Origin: Pseudomonadota bacterium
GTDB taxonomy: Bacteria; Pseudomonadota; Gammaproteobacteria; Burkholderiales; Methylophilaceae
Direction of reading: 5' to 3'
NCBI GenBank assembly: GCA_029563075.1
Contig: JAKQTN010000033.1
Location: 62,001 to 126,000 of the forward strand
DNA: 64,000 nt
The translations under genes and the position numbers were made by a program. Every line of letters starts with the position of its first letter. The first letter of the stretch is position 1. Below the pieces are notes generated by a model. That model saw nothing but the letters and a program-made list of their open reading frames with translations, had not been told where the DNA came from and did no database searches. Shown piece by piece: positions 1 through 7,012 of the stretch.

Positions 1-334
1 TGCTGGCACTACGCTCATCTATCGCATGAATACGATGATGCAGCGCATCAATCAAGGCTTTGCGGCGTTTTGGGTTATCCAGCAAATCATCCTGCAAATA
101 CGGGTTGCGAGAAACCACCCATAAATCGCCCAGCACCTCGAACAGCATGCGCGCACTGCGGCCGGTTTTGCGCTCGCCGCGCAGTTCGTTCAGAATATCC
201 CAGATATCTTCGCCCAGGAACCGGATAACGATTTCGCGGTCTGAAAACGAGGTGTAGTTATAAGGAATTTCGCGTAAGCGGGTTGCTGGAATGGGTTCAG
301 CTTGAAGAAGGTCGGCAGGAATAGGCGCGTTCAT
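1..334 (-). CDS. DUF3683 FAD-linked oxidase, N-terminal part (runs off left edge)
   Basis: The reading frame on the minus strand starts at 334 and stays open to base 1, giving 111 residues beginning [10 protein letters not shown]. Residues about 19-40 read [20 protein letters not shown], which I recognise as the N-terminal DUF3683 signature of very long betaproteobacterial FAD/FMN-dependent dehydrogenases that continue into a D-lactate/glycolate-oxidase-like FAD domain and an iron-sulphur domain. Those later domains lie outside the window, so the catalytic function cannot be read here. It is divergent from the TlpA-like gene at 459, with 124 bp between them for both promoters. Confidence 0.8.
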   Translation of the reverse strand, partial: MNAPIPADLLQAEPIPATRLREIPYNYTSFSDREIVIRFLGEDIWDILNELRGERKTGRSARMLFEVLGDLWVVSRNPYLQDDLLDNPKRRKALIDALHHRIHAIDERSAS

Positions 335-458
335 TAAGTGTGATCATACTCGTGGCAAATTAAAGGCGGATTATATCATGCTGTAAGCCGCGTAATAACT
401 GCAAACTCGCAGTGGTTATTACGCACCGTTTTGCTGCAAAAAGCGTTAAAATCGGCGC

Positions 459-953
459 ATGCCCATGTTGAAAAAATTGATCGTTCCATTTGCCATTTTG
501 GCCTTGCTAGCGTTTTTGGTATTTAACCTAAGCAGGAACCCGCAAGCACCTGATGTCACCTTTACCACCATCCAAGGTAAACAAATCAGCATGGCCGATT
601 TAAAAGGGAAAGTGGTTCTGGTAAATTTCTGGTCGACCGATTGCAGCAGCTGTATTAAAGAGATGCCCAGTCTGGTTAACACTTATAACGCTTACCAAGC
701 CAGGGGGTTCGAGGTGATTGCAGTAGCCATGCCTGATGACCCGCCCGCACAGGTGTTGAATTACGCAACACAAAAAGCATTGCCCTTCCCCGTGATGCAC
801 GATGGCTTCAGTGAAATTACAAATAAGTTTGGCGGTGTAAATCTAACCCCCACCGCTTACATTTTTGACAAACAAGGCAAGCAATTACAATACAGCGTTG
901 GCGAGCTGGATTTTGCCAAATTAAATCAATTACTTGATAGAGAGCTTAGCTGA
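459..953 (+). CDS. TlpA/ResA-like membrane-anchored thioredoxin
   Basis: This 164-residue protein has one N-terminal hydrophobic segment (about residues 7-23), so it is probably anchored in the inner membrane with its domain in the periplasm. A thioredoxin/redoxin fold follows, with FWSTDCSSCIKEMP supplying a CxxC active site at C62 and C65, and the TPTAYIFD strand with the cis-proline near the C-terminus. TlpA/ResA proteins reduce disulphides in the periplasm, often for cytochrome c or cytochrome oxidase maturation; that role is inferred here. Its stop overlaps the hemJ start (TGATG at 951-955), which implies translational coupling. A start at the second Met (residue 3) is equally possible. 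Confidence 0.85.
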   Translation: MPMLKKLIVPFAILALLAFLVFNLSRNPQAPDVTFTTIQGKQISMADLKGKVVLVNFWSTDCSSCIKEMPSLVNTYNAYQARGFEVIAVAMPDDPPAQVLNYATQKALPFPVMHDGFSEITNKFGGVNLTPTAYIFDKQGKQLQYSVGELDFAKLNQLLDRELS

Positions 954-1363
954 TGTTGTGGATTAAGGCGCTGCATCTTATTTTTGTGACCAGCTGGTTT
1001 GCGGGGCTGTTTTATCTACCCAGGCTTTTTGTCAACCATGCCATGGTCTGCGATGAAGCCACGCTTGAACGCTTAACCATGATGGAACACAAACTCTATC
1101 GATTCATGATGCCGTTAGCCGTTCTGGCCATCGTATTTGGGCTATGGTTATGGCTAGGTTACGGCATTACCGGGGCATGGATGCATGTCAAGCTGATATT
1201 GGTTGCCGGCTTGATTGCTTACCACCTGTATTGCGGCAAACTCATGCGCGATTTCAAAGCTGGCAACAATACCCGCAGCCATGTCTGGTATCGCTGGTTT
1301 AATGAAATTCCTGTGTTAATATTGTTTGCGGTAGTTATTCTGGTGATAGTTAAACCGCTCTAA
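953..1363 (+). CDS. hemJ: HemJ-type protoporphyrinogen IX oxidase
   Basis: This 136-residue integral membrane protein has four hydrophobic segments and the family N-terminus (MLWIKALHLIFVTSWFAGLF, with the conserved His at residue 8), plus the HVKLILVAGLIAYH segment with its conserved His and Lys. HemJ (UPF0093) proteins oxidise protoporphyrinogen IX to protoporphyrin IX, the penultimate step of haem synthesis, in bacteria lacking HemG or HemY. Length matches the family. The gene overlaps the upstream thioredoxin by one base and is followed 8 bp later by the TetR-like membrane protein, so the three probably share a transcript. CopD-domain proteins look similar but are usually longer. Confidence 0.85.
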   Translation: MLWIKALHLIFVTSWFAGLFYLPRLFVNHAMVCDEATLERLTMMEHKLYRFMMPLAVLAIVFGLWLWLGYGITGAWMHVKLILVAGLIAYHLYCGKLMRDFKAGNNTRSHVWYRWFNEIPVLILFAVVILVIVKPL

Positions 1364-1370
1364 AGGCTCC

Positions 1371-2126
1371 ATGGATATTCTAAATTCGGACTGGCTGATC
1401 AAGATGCTTGAGAAATCAAGCCAGACGCCGCATGAGCGCTTGCTGGGCCTGTTTGATGTTCTAGATGACTGGCTAGAAGCACCCAATATCCGGGAACAGG
1501 TGCGTAATGAATTTTCCGCAACGACGCAGGCACCCCATTTACGAGACTTTTTAACCGCTGAAGCCGCAAAAGCAGGCGCGGCCATGCCGGAAATGCTGGC
1601 AAATCAGCTCTACTTTATGGCCGTTGCCGCAACACAAGAAAAATTACAGGCCAATAACCATGCGTACATGCGCCATGCCAAAAACGCTGCGAATGCCCTG
1701 ATTTCCGCGCAAACAAAAAAAGCGTTTCGCATTACAAAACCATCAGCGTATGCAATCGCCGCCAGCTTTGCGGGCACCATGATTGTTGCCGGATTCTTGC
1801 TGATGCTGAACTCAAGCCTAGCCACGAAAACACAACAAATTGCCTTCTCGGAACCACTGGTACAAACCGTTTCGGCCAGCTCAGAATCAATCGCCAGCCC
1901 GGAACAAACTGCGGCCCTGATTGCACGCATTGAGCAGATGCGTCACGGCACCTGCTACTATTTCGAGGCTTTACAGCTGCCGGATAATCTCAAAGGCATT
2001 TACATCAACATTGTAGTGAATGGGCAGGTTTCCACCGATCCATACGAACAAAAAATTGCCATGGAACTGATTGAAAAAACCCGCTGTAACTATACCCCCA
2101 TGCTGATGGCCAACTCCACTAGCTAA
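1371..2126 (+). CDS. Membrane protein with a TetR C-terminal-like domain, no DNA-binding domain
   Basis: The protein has 251 residues. Residues about 16-114 are helical and line up with the C-terminal ligand-binding half of the neighbouring TetR regulator (2174-2737): SSQTPHERLLGLFDVLDDWL against SSKKPSDKIQLLFDYIEEWI, then LRDFLTAEAAKAGA.MPEMLANQL against FRQFISKLATEANIKDAEGLALQL, and MRHAKNAANALI against MKYAKSAAKILI. There is no helix-turn-helix. A basic stretch (about 116-123) and one transmembrane helix (about 126-147) follow, then a probably periplasmic tail with C195 and C239. By the positive-inside rule the TetR-like part is cytoplasmic. Function unknown. The start gives 7 bp spacing from hemJ. 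Confidence 0.75.
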   Translation: MDILNSDWLIKMLEKSSQTPHERLLGLFDVLDDWLEAPNIREQVRNEFSATTQAPHLRDFLTAEAAKAGAAMPEMLANQLYFMAVAATQEKLQANNHAYMRHAKNAANALISAQTKKAFRITKPSAYAIAASFAGTMIVAGFLLMLNSSLATKTQQIAFSEPLVQTVSASSESIASPEQTAALIARIEQMRHGTCYYFEALQLPDNLKGIYINIVVNGQVSTDPYEQKIAMELIEKTRCNYTPMLMANSTS

Positions 2127-2137
2127 GTTAATAATGA

Positions 2138-2167
2138 TTGCAGCCGCTCTATACTGTCTAGTATAAT
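2138..2167 (+). promoter_or_regulatory. tetR promoter with overlapping palindromic operator
   Basis: TTGCAG (2138-2143) and TATAAT (2162-2167) are spaced by 18 bp and form a good sigma-70 promoter. A palindrome TATACT-GTCT-AGTATA (2150-2165) overlaps the -10 box, the usual place for an autoregulating TetR operator. The predicted transcript start falls at or within a base or two of the ATG at 2174, and no Shine-Dalgarno sequence is visible, so the message may be leaderless. Confidence 0.6.
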
Positions 2168-2173
2168 CCACGT

Positions 2174-2737
2174 ATGTCTGTATTACGCGAAAAGATACTC
2201 AGCACCGCTACCAGCCTGTTTCAAACACAGGGCATTAATTCAACCGGCGTAGACAACATTGTTGCAGTTGCCGGCACCACTAAAATGACGCTGTACAAAT
2301 ATTTCCGCACCAAAGAAGCGTTGATACTGGAAGTGCTGCAAAAAAGCCAGCAAGATTTTCAACACTGGCTGGATGAAAAACTTAATTCCAGCAGCAAAAA
2401 ACCCAGCGATAAAATTCAGCTGTTATTTGATTACATTGAAGAATGGATCAGTTCTCCAGAGTTTATTGGTGTCGCTTTTATCAAAGCCTCAGCTGAGTTT
2501 CCTAATGAAGAAAACCCGATTCACCAGCTTTCATCGCAGCAATCGCGAGAATTCAGGCAATTTATAAGCAAACTCGCGACTGAGGCAAATATCAAAGATG
2601 CCGAAGGCCTGGCGTTGCAATTATCATTATTATTTGAAGGCGCCGTGCAGGCTGAGCAGATGCAGCGTGGTTCCGGTGCGATGAAATACGCCAAAAGTGC
2701 AGCTAAAATACTGATTGACGGCGCCATTAAAACCTAA
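2174..2737 (+). CDS. TetR/AcrR family transcriptional regulator
   Basis: This 187-residue protein has a classical TetR N-terminal domain: residues about 4-50 include LFQTQGINSTGVDNIVAVAG and the recognition helix TKMTLYKYFRTKEALI. Residues 75-187 form the helical ligand-binding and dimerisation domain. Such proteins usually repress themselves and a neighbouring gene; the palindrome over the -10 box at 2150-2165 supports autorepression. The ligand and other targets are unknown. The gene upstream encodes a membrane-anchored relative of this protein's C-terminal domain, suggesting duplication followed by loss of the DNA-binding part. Confidence 0.9.
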   Translation: MSVLREKILSTATSLFQTQGINSTGVDNIVAVAGTTKMTLYKYFRTKEALILEVLQKSQQDFQHWLDEKLNSSSKKPSDKIQLLFDYIEEWISSPEFIGVAFIKASAEFPNEENPIHQLSSQQSREFRQFISKLATEANIKDAEGLALQLSLLFEGAVQAEQMQRGSGAMKYAKSAAKILIDGAIKT

Positions 2738-2818
2738 GATTAGGCTTGCTTAAGTCTCCGCTTGCTTTAACTACCTCTGCTACAAGATAATATCGTTTTA
2801 ATCTAAATCGATATTCAC

Positions 2819-3772
2819 ATGCATATTCTCATTTGCGGCTCGCTCGCTTTTGACACCATTATGGTGTTTCAGGATCAATTTAAAAACCACATTCTGCCCG
2901 ATAAGATTCACGCCTTAAGCGTGGCGTTTTATGTGCCTGAAATGCGCCGTGAGTTTGGCGGCACCGCAGGCAATATTGCCTACAATTTACAATTGCTGGA
3001 TGGAAAGCCGCTGATTATGGCTACCGTGGGTCAGGACTTTGGCCCATACACCCAATGGCTGAATCAAAACAACTTAAACACAGCCCATATCAAGCAAATC
3101 AACGATAGCTTTACCGCACAGGCATTTATTACCACCGATATGGATGACAATCAGATTACCGCGTTTCATCCCGGCGCGATGATAGAATCGCACCAGAATA
3201 GCGTGAAAAATGCGAATGATGTAACGCTGGCAATTATTGCGCCTGATGGTCGCGATGGCATGTTTCAGCACGCGCGTGAATGCTTTGAAGCCGGGATTCC
3301 GTTCATGTTTGACCCTGGACAAGGCCTGCCGATGTTTAATGGTGAAGAATTGCTTCACTTTATTGAGATGGCAACCTATCTGGCTGTGAACGACTACGAG
3401 TCTCAAATCATTCAGGACAAAACAGGGCTTAACCTGGAACAGCTTGCTTCTAAGGTAGAAGCCTTAATTGTAACTTTAGGTGGCAATGGTTCGCACATTT
3501 ATGCGGATGGTCAACGTTTTGAGGTTCCATGCGTTGAGGCAGACAAGATTGTCGACCCGACGGGTTGCGGTGATGCATATCGTGCGGGTTTGCTGTATGG
3601 CATTGCCAATGGCTGGGACTGGCCAACCTGCGGCCGACTGGCTTCCACCATGGGGGCGATTAAAATCGCAAGCCGCGGCGGACAGAACCACAAACCGACA
3701 CGTGAAGAAATCGAAAACGTTTATACACGCGCACTTGTCCAACAAGTAGCGGTCGAAGAAAAACTGGCTTAA
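2819..3772 (+). CDS. PfkB-family carbohydrate/nucleoside kinase (adenosine-kinase-like)
   Basis: This 317-residue protein has ribokinase-fold hallmarks: the N-terminal strand ICGSLAFDTI, the substrate-side FGGTAGNIA motif (about residues 46-54), and the C-terminal PfkB signature DPTGCGDAYRAG (246-257) whose Asp252 is the expected catalytic base next to the anion hole. The family phosphorylates sugars or nucleosides with ATP. The overall layout resembles bacterial proteins annotated as adenosine kinase, but substrate specificity cannot be decided from sequence alone. It begins with ATG at 2819 after an 81-bp gap, and the lipoprotein gene follows 25 bp later in the same direction. Confidence 0.85.
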   Translation: MHILICGSLAFDTIMVFQDQFKNHILPDKIHALSVAFYVPEMRREFGGTAGNIAYNLQLLDGKPLIMATVGQDFGPYTQWLNQNNLNTAHIKQINDSFTAQAFITTDMDDNQITAFHPGAMIESHQNSVKNANDVTLAIIAPDGRDGMFQHARECFEAGIPFMFDPGQGLPMFNGEELLHFIEMATYLAVNDYESQIIQDKTGLNLEQLASKVEALIVTLGGNGSHIYADGQRFEVPCVEADKIVDPTGCGDAYRAGLLYGIANGWDWPTCGRLASTMGAIKIASRGGQNHKPTREEIENVYTRALVQQVAVEEKLA

Positions 3773-3797
3773 TATAGCATTTATTTAGGAGCAACTC

Positions 3798-4250
3798 ATG
3801 GGAATTTTGAAACTATTACTGATAGCATTTTTAGCTGTTTTTTTAGCCGCGTGCGCCAGTTCCAACTCCGGTAGCGTATACAAGCGCGATGATGCACGCA
3901 AAGTGCAAACCGTAAAAACAGGCGTCGTTGAAAGCGTGCGTACCGTTAAACTGGAAGGCACTAAATCACCTGTCGGCACAGTGGCAGGCGGCGCGGTAGG
4001 CGGTATTGCCGGCAGTTCCGTTGGGCATGGTCGAGGTAGTGCGATTGGTGCAGTTATTGGCGCAGTGGCAGGCGGTATTGCAGGTTCTGCAATTGAAGAA
4101 GGCGTGACACGCAAAGATGCTATTGAGATCACAGTAAAACTGGATGGCGGCGCCATGATTGCGATTGTACAAGAGGCGGATGAAGAGTTTCACCCGGGCG
4201 ATAAAGTGCGCATTGTGGAAGGTGGCGATACGTCTCGCGTAACCCATTAA
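3798..4250 (+). CDS. Outer-membrane lipoprotein with glycine-zipper (SlyB/Pcp-like)
   Basis: A signal peptide ends in a lipobox LAAC (Cys19), so the mature 132-residue part should be lipid-anchored. The middle (about residues 55-98) is a glycine-zipper 2TM segment with two GG/GxxxG-rich repeats (GGAVGGIAGSSVG and GAVIGAVAGGIAGSA), flanked by a C-terminal beta-rich domain with an RIVEGG strand. This matches the SlyB/Pcp family of envelope lipoproteins, whose general role is envelope integrity. A clear Shine-Dalgarno sequence (TTAGGAG near 3784-3790) precedes ATG 3798. The Pho-type sites for olsB begin 12 bp after its stop. Confidence 0.88.
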   Translation: MGILKLLLIAFLAVFLAACASSNSGSVYKRDDARKVQTVKTGVVESVRTVKLEGTKSPVGTVAGGAVGGIAGSSVGHGRGSAIGAVIGAVAGGIAGSAIEEGVTRKDAIEITVKLDGGAMIAIVQEADEEFHPGDKVRIVEGGDTSRVTH

Positions 4251-4261
4251 TCAATATCCTG

Positions 4262-4301
4262 TTGTCATTATTTAGTCATTTAATTTTCATCATTCATTCA
4301 C
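4262..4301 (+). promoter_or_regulatory. Four tandem PhoB-type half-sites upstream of olsB
   Basis: Four 7-base units lie in exact 11-bp register: TTGTCAT (4262-4268), TAGTCAT (4273-4279), TTTTCAT (4284-4290) and CATTCAC (4295-4301). The known Pho-box half-site is CTGTCAT with 4-bp spacers; the units match it at 6, 5, 5 and 4 of 7 positions. A possible -10 box TACCAT (4312-4317) lies 10 bp past the last unit, the spacing seen at PhoB-dependent promoters. PhoB control is inferred. Confidence 0.65.
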
Positions 4302-4310
4302 GCTAACTGC

Positions 4311-4345
4311 ATACCATCTCTCCAAATCACAAGGAGAGATGGTAT
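4311..4345 (+). promoter_or_regulatory. Perfect 13-bp palindrome covering the olsB ribosome site and start codon
   Basis: ATACCATCTCTCC (4311-4323) and GGAGAGATGGTAT (4333-4345) are exact reverse complements separated by a 9-base loop AAATCACAA. The right arm carries the Shine-Dalgarno sequence (AAGGAG, 4331-4336) and the first two bases of the ATG at 4344. If transcribed whole it would hide the ribosome site in an RNA hairpin. If transcription starts near 4324 the left arm is not in the RNA and the palindrome would act as a DNA operator. Confidence 0.75.
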
Positions 4346-5093
4346 GTTTGAAAAACAGTTAGCACTAACACAAAATTCGCAGCAGAAGAAGCTTTATCTC
4401 AGCCTTGCACGCAGCTCGGCTGAAGTCGCCGAAGCGCAGCGCCTGCGCTATAAGGTGTTTGCCGAAGAAATGGGGGCAGCGCTTTCCGGCACCGGCGGCT
4501 TGGATATTGATGGATTTGACACATACTGTGATCATTTATTAGTACGTGAAAGTGCAACCAACCAAGTTGTCGGCACTTACCGCATTTTATGCCCGCATCA
4601 GGCCAATGAAGCTGGCGGATATTATTCTGCCGGGGAGTTTGATCTAAGCCGGCTGGCGCATTTGTTCAAGAGTACAGTGGAGGTTGGGCGCGCATGTGTG
4701 CATCAAAACTATCGCAACGGCGGTACCATTACAATGCTGTGGGCTGGCTTAGCCAGATACATGCAGATGCATCATTATGAATACATGATAGGATGCGCCA
4801 GTGTGCCGATGCACGACGGCGGGCATATGGCGGCAAGCCTGTACCACAAACTGAAAGATGAGTGCTTATCGCCTTCAGAGTATCGTGTATTTCCTCACAA
4901 CCCATTGCCAATGGCCTCGCTAAATAAAGAAATGCAGATAGTCTGCCCACCACTGATCAAAGGCTATTTGCGCCTTGGCGCCTATATTTGTGGCGAACCG
5001 GCATGGGATGCCTATTTCAACTCGGCCGATATGCTGGTAATGTTACCTTTATCTAGAATCAACAGCAGATATGCATCGCATTTCTTAAAATAA
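4344..5093 (+). CDS. olsB: Ornithine lipid synthase, N-acyltransferase subunit (OlsB-like)
   Basis: This 249-residue protein is of the GNAT-like hemolysin/OlsB family: RLRYKVFAEEMG near residues 33-44, D-rich GLDIDGFDTYCDHLLV, then VGTYRIL and VEVGRACVHQNYRNG, the acyl-donor binding core. OlsB transfers a 3-hydroxyacyl group from acyl carrier protein to the alpha-amino group of ornithine, forming lyso-ornithine lipid. The next gene is a PlsC-type acyltransferase starting directly after this stop, as expected for OlsA. The upstream Pho-type sites fit known induction of ornithine lipids by phosphate starvation in other bacteria. ATG at 4344 is preceded by AAGGAG at 8 bp. Confidence 0.8.
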   Translation: MFEKQLALTQNSQQKKLYLSLARSSAEVAEAQRLRYKVFAEEMGAALSGTGGLDIDGFDTYCDHLLVRESATNQVVGTYRILCPHQANEAGGYYSAGEFDLSRLAHLFKSTVEVGRACVHQNYRNGGTITMLWAGLARYMQMHHYEYMIGCASVPMHDGGHMAASLYHKLKDECLSPSEYRVFPHNPLPMASLNKEMQIVCPPLIKGYLRLGAYICGEPAWDAYFNSADMLVMLPLSRINSRYASHFLK

Positions 5094-5858
5094 TTGCAGA
5101 AAAGTAACCCCTTTACAAGACTTTATCGAATATCGCGTATCGTTATTCACACGATTAGCGGGTTATCAATCGCGGCTTTCGTGCTGCCTGTCATCAAGCA
5201 AAACACCAGGCTTATCCTGATTCGGTGGTGGTGCGGCGGATTGCTGCGCGCATTCAATATCAAGGTGATCACTTACGGAGAGCGGCCATCGCCAGATATT
5301 CAGGGTGTGATGTTTGTGGCAAACCATATTTCCTGGTCAGATATTCATGCCTTAAACAGCCTGATACCGCTGCGTTTTATTGCAAAATCTGACATCAAAA
5401 GCTGGCCGGTATTTGGTTATCTGGTTACAAAAGCCAATACTTTATTTATCGACAGAGACAAACGACATGAAGCGGGTCGCATTGTAGAGATTACTGCCGA
5501 AAGCCTGATGGCGGGCGACAACCTATGCTTCTTTCCAGAAGGCACTACGACTGACGGCTCTGGCGCAGAGGGCGCGCTGGCATTGCCTTTCAAGAGCAGT
5601 GTGCTACAGGCGGCCATCAGCGCGAATACACATGTTTGGCCCGTGGCAATACGCTATGTAAATGAGGAGGGTGGCATCAATACAGAAATAGCCTACGCCG
5701 GGGAAACCACTTTGGTTGAATCCATGCAAAAAGTACTTAAGCAAAAAAATCCAGTCATAGAATTACACTTCCTGGAACCAATAAATTCTGTCGGGCAAAA
5801 CAGGCGGGATTTGACTCAGCGCGCATACGACGCCATTGTCACTAGGCTAACTTCCTGA
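5094..5858 (+). CDS. olsA: 1-acyl-glycerol-3-phosphate acyltransferase-like protein, probable OlsA
   Basis: This 254-residue PlsC-domain protein has an N-terminal hydrophobic segment (about residues 18-34), the catalytic NHISWSD motif (HX4D, H78 to D83) and the acceptor-binding FPEGTTTDG motif (147-155). OlsA acylates the hydroxyl of lyso-ornithine lipid to finish ornithine lipid; some family members also make phosphatidic acid. The frame begins with TTG at 5094, immediately after the olsB stop (TAA 5091-5093), so translation is probably coupled and TTG is the likely start. The 3' end overlaps the convergent apaH stop by 17 bp. Confidence 0.8.
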   Translation: MQKSNPFTRLYRISRIVIHTISGLSIAAFVLPVIKQNTRLILIRWWCGGLLRAFNIKVITYGERPSPDIQGVMFVANHISWSDIHALNSLIPLRFIAKSDIKSWPVFGYLVTKANTLFIDRDKRHEAGRIVEITAESLMAGDNLCFFPEGTTTDGSGAEGALALPFKSSVLQAAISANTHVWPVAIRYVNEEGGINTEIAYAGETTLVESMQKVLKQKNPVIELHFLEPINSVGQNRRDLTQRAYDAIVTRLTS

Positions 5859-6669
5859 CACGATCCCTTGCGTCGTGATCAATCTGTGTGATGGCACCGG
5901 TCTCCAGGCACATTGCTGTGAGCTGACCGCCCCATAGACAGCCTGTATCCAGCGCATGAATATTATTACGCTGGTGCAGGCCCAGTGCAGACCAATGCCC
6001 GCAAATAATATTATCCTGTGCTGACAGCCTGTCTGGCACATCGAACCAGGGCATATAGCCTTTCGGAACATCCTGCAATTCGCCTTTGAATTCAAATTCC
6101 ATTTCACCTTGCGCGGTGCAAATACGCATACGGGTCATGGCGTTAGTGATGACTCTATACCTTTCGATGCCAGCCAAATCAGCATGCCAGCGATTCGGCT
6201 TGTTGCCGTACATATTCGCCAGAAAATGGGGGTAATGATCAGCCTGCAACTGCACCTCTATCTCACGCGAGCAAGCCAGTGCGTCATCTACGGTCCACTG
6301 TGGCAGCAAGCCCGCATGCACCATGACATAGCCATTTTCGGCAATCAATAACGGCTGATAACGCAGCCAGGTCAGTAATTCATGCGCATCAGGCGCATCA
6401 ATAAGGGCCTGCAGTGTGTCGTATTTATGCGCTGGCTTTAACTGATGGGCAACCGCCAGTGCATGCAGATCGTGATTTCCCAGCACCATTTTGATGGATT
6501 GTTGATGCTGATAGCACCAACGCAAGACTTCGAGAGAGCCACTACCGCGATTGATTGAATCACCCACCAGCCACAACTTATCATGCCCGAGGTTAAATTT
6601 CAGGCGCGATAATAACGCAGTAAAAGCGTGATAACAGCCTTGAATATCCCCAATTGCGTATGTTGCCAT
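5842..6669 (-). CDS. apaH: Symmetrical bis(5'-nucleosyl)-tetraphosphatase
   Basis: With the start at 6669 the protein is 275 residues, the normal ApaH length, beginning MATYAIGDIQGCY. It carries the calcineurin-type metallophosphatase motifs GDIQGC, LVGDSINRG and LGNHD near the N-terminus and VMVHAGLLP further on. ApaH cleaves Ap4A symmetrically to two ADP and tempers dinucleotide alarmone levels. A longer frame to 6732 exists but its first 21 residues lie in the MITE-like element and do not resemble ApaH. The element's inverted repeat begins 2 bp upstream of this start codon, so the leader and any ribosome site (AGAGG) come from the element. Confidence 0.92.
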   Translation of the reverse strand: MATYAIGDIQGCYHAFTALLSRLKFNLGHDKLWLVGDSINRGSGSLEVLRWCYQHQQSIKMVLGNHDLHALAVAHQLKPAHKYDTLQALIDAPDAHELLTWLRYQPLLIAENGYVMVHAGLLPQWTVDDALACSREIEVQLQADHYPHFLANMYGNKPNRWHADLAGIERYRVITNAMTRMRICTAQGEMEFEFKGELQDVPKGYMPWFDVPDRLSAQDNIICGHWSALGLHQRNNIHALDTGCLWGGQLTAMCLETGAITQIDHDARDRVRKLA

Positions 6670-6670
6670 G

Positions 6671-6951
6671 TTAAGGAGCCTCTGATTAAGTCCCACATGA
6701 CCACGACAACGGCTTTGCGGGATGAGATGCAAGGAAAGTTTTGATGTGAATGATTATTCCCTTCGCGAGGAACTTGACACCGCAGATCGCCCGCAAAGCC
6801 TTGTCCCAAAAGGGTTGCATTGAAAATGAGTGCTTACGTTGTTGCACTCCTTGGTGTCGTAGAATAACTACGGCCTGCGTCGTGCGCCTGGTAATCATCT
6901 CATTTTCAATAGCAACATGGCTCATGGCGGACTTAATCAGAAGCTCCTTAA
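6671..6951. mobile_element. 281-bp MITE-like element with nested inverted repeats
   Basis: The ends are inverted repeats: 23 bp at 6671-6693 and 6929-6951 differ at one position, and the match extends to 30 bp with three mismatches (6671-6700 against 6922-6951). Inside are two further stems: GGCTTTGCGGG (6711-6721) with CCCGCAAAGCC (6790-6800), and TTGAAAATGAG (6820-6830) with CTCATTTTCAA (6899-6909), each extended past a bulge by GACAA/TTGTC and GTTGC/GCAAC. A small hairpin CGTAG-AATAA-CTACG (6859-6873) lies in the second. The whole would fold as a three-way junction. No transposase is encoded and no clear target duplication is seen. Confidence 0.75.
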
Positions 6952-6965
6952 TATTACCAATAAAA

Positions 6966-6996
6966 AAAGCCGCTTAAGTTTATATTAAGCGGCTTT
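6966..6996 (-). terminator. Rho-independent terminator of the cytochrome c5 gene
   Basis: AAAGCCGCTTAA (6966-6977) pairs perfectly with TTAAGCGGCTTT (6985-6996) around a 7-base loop. On the minus strand the stem is followed by a run of T residues, and it lies just beyond the stop of the gene ending at 7013. Confidence 0.85.
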
Positions 6997-7012
6997 GGTC
7001 GAATCAATTTTA

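Noticed and set aside
6750-6977. 75-codon rightward frame inside the MITE-like element
   Set aside because: It is made entirely of the element's repeats and the downstream terminator, has no ribosome site, and no domain is visible.
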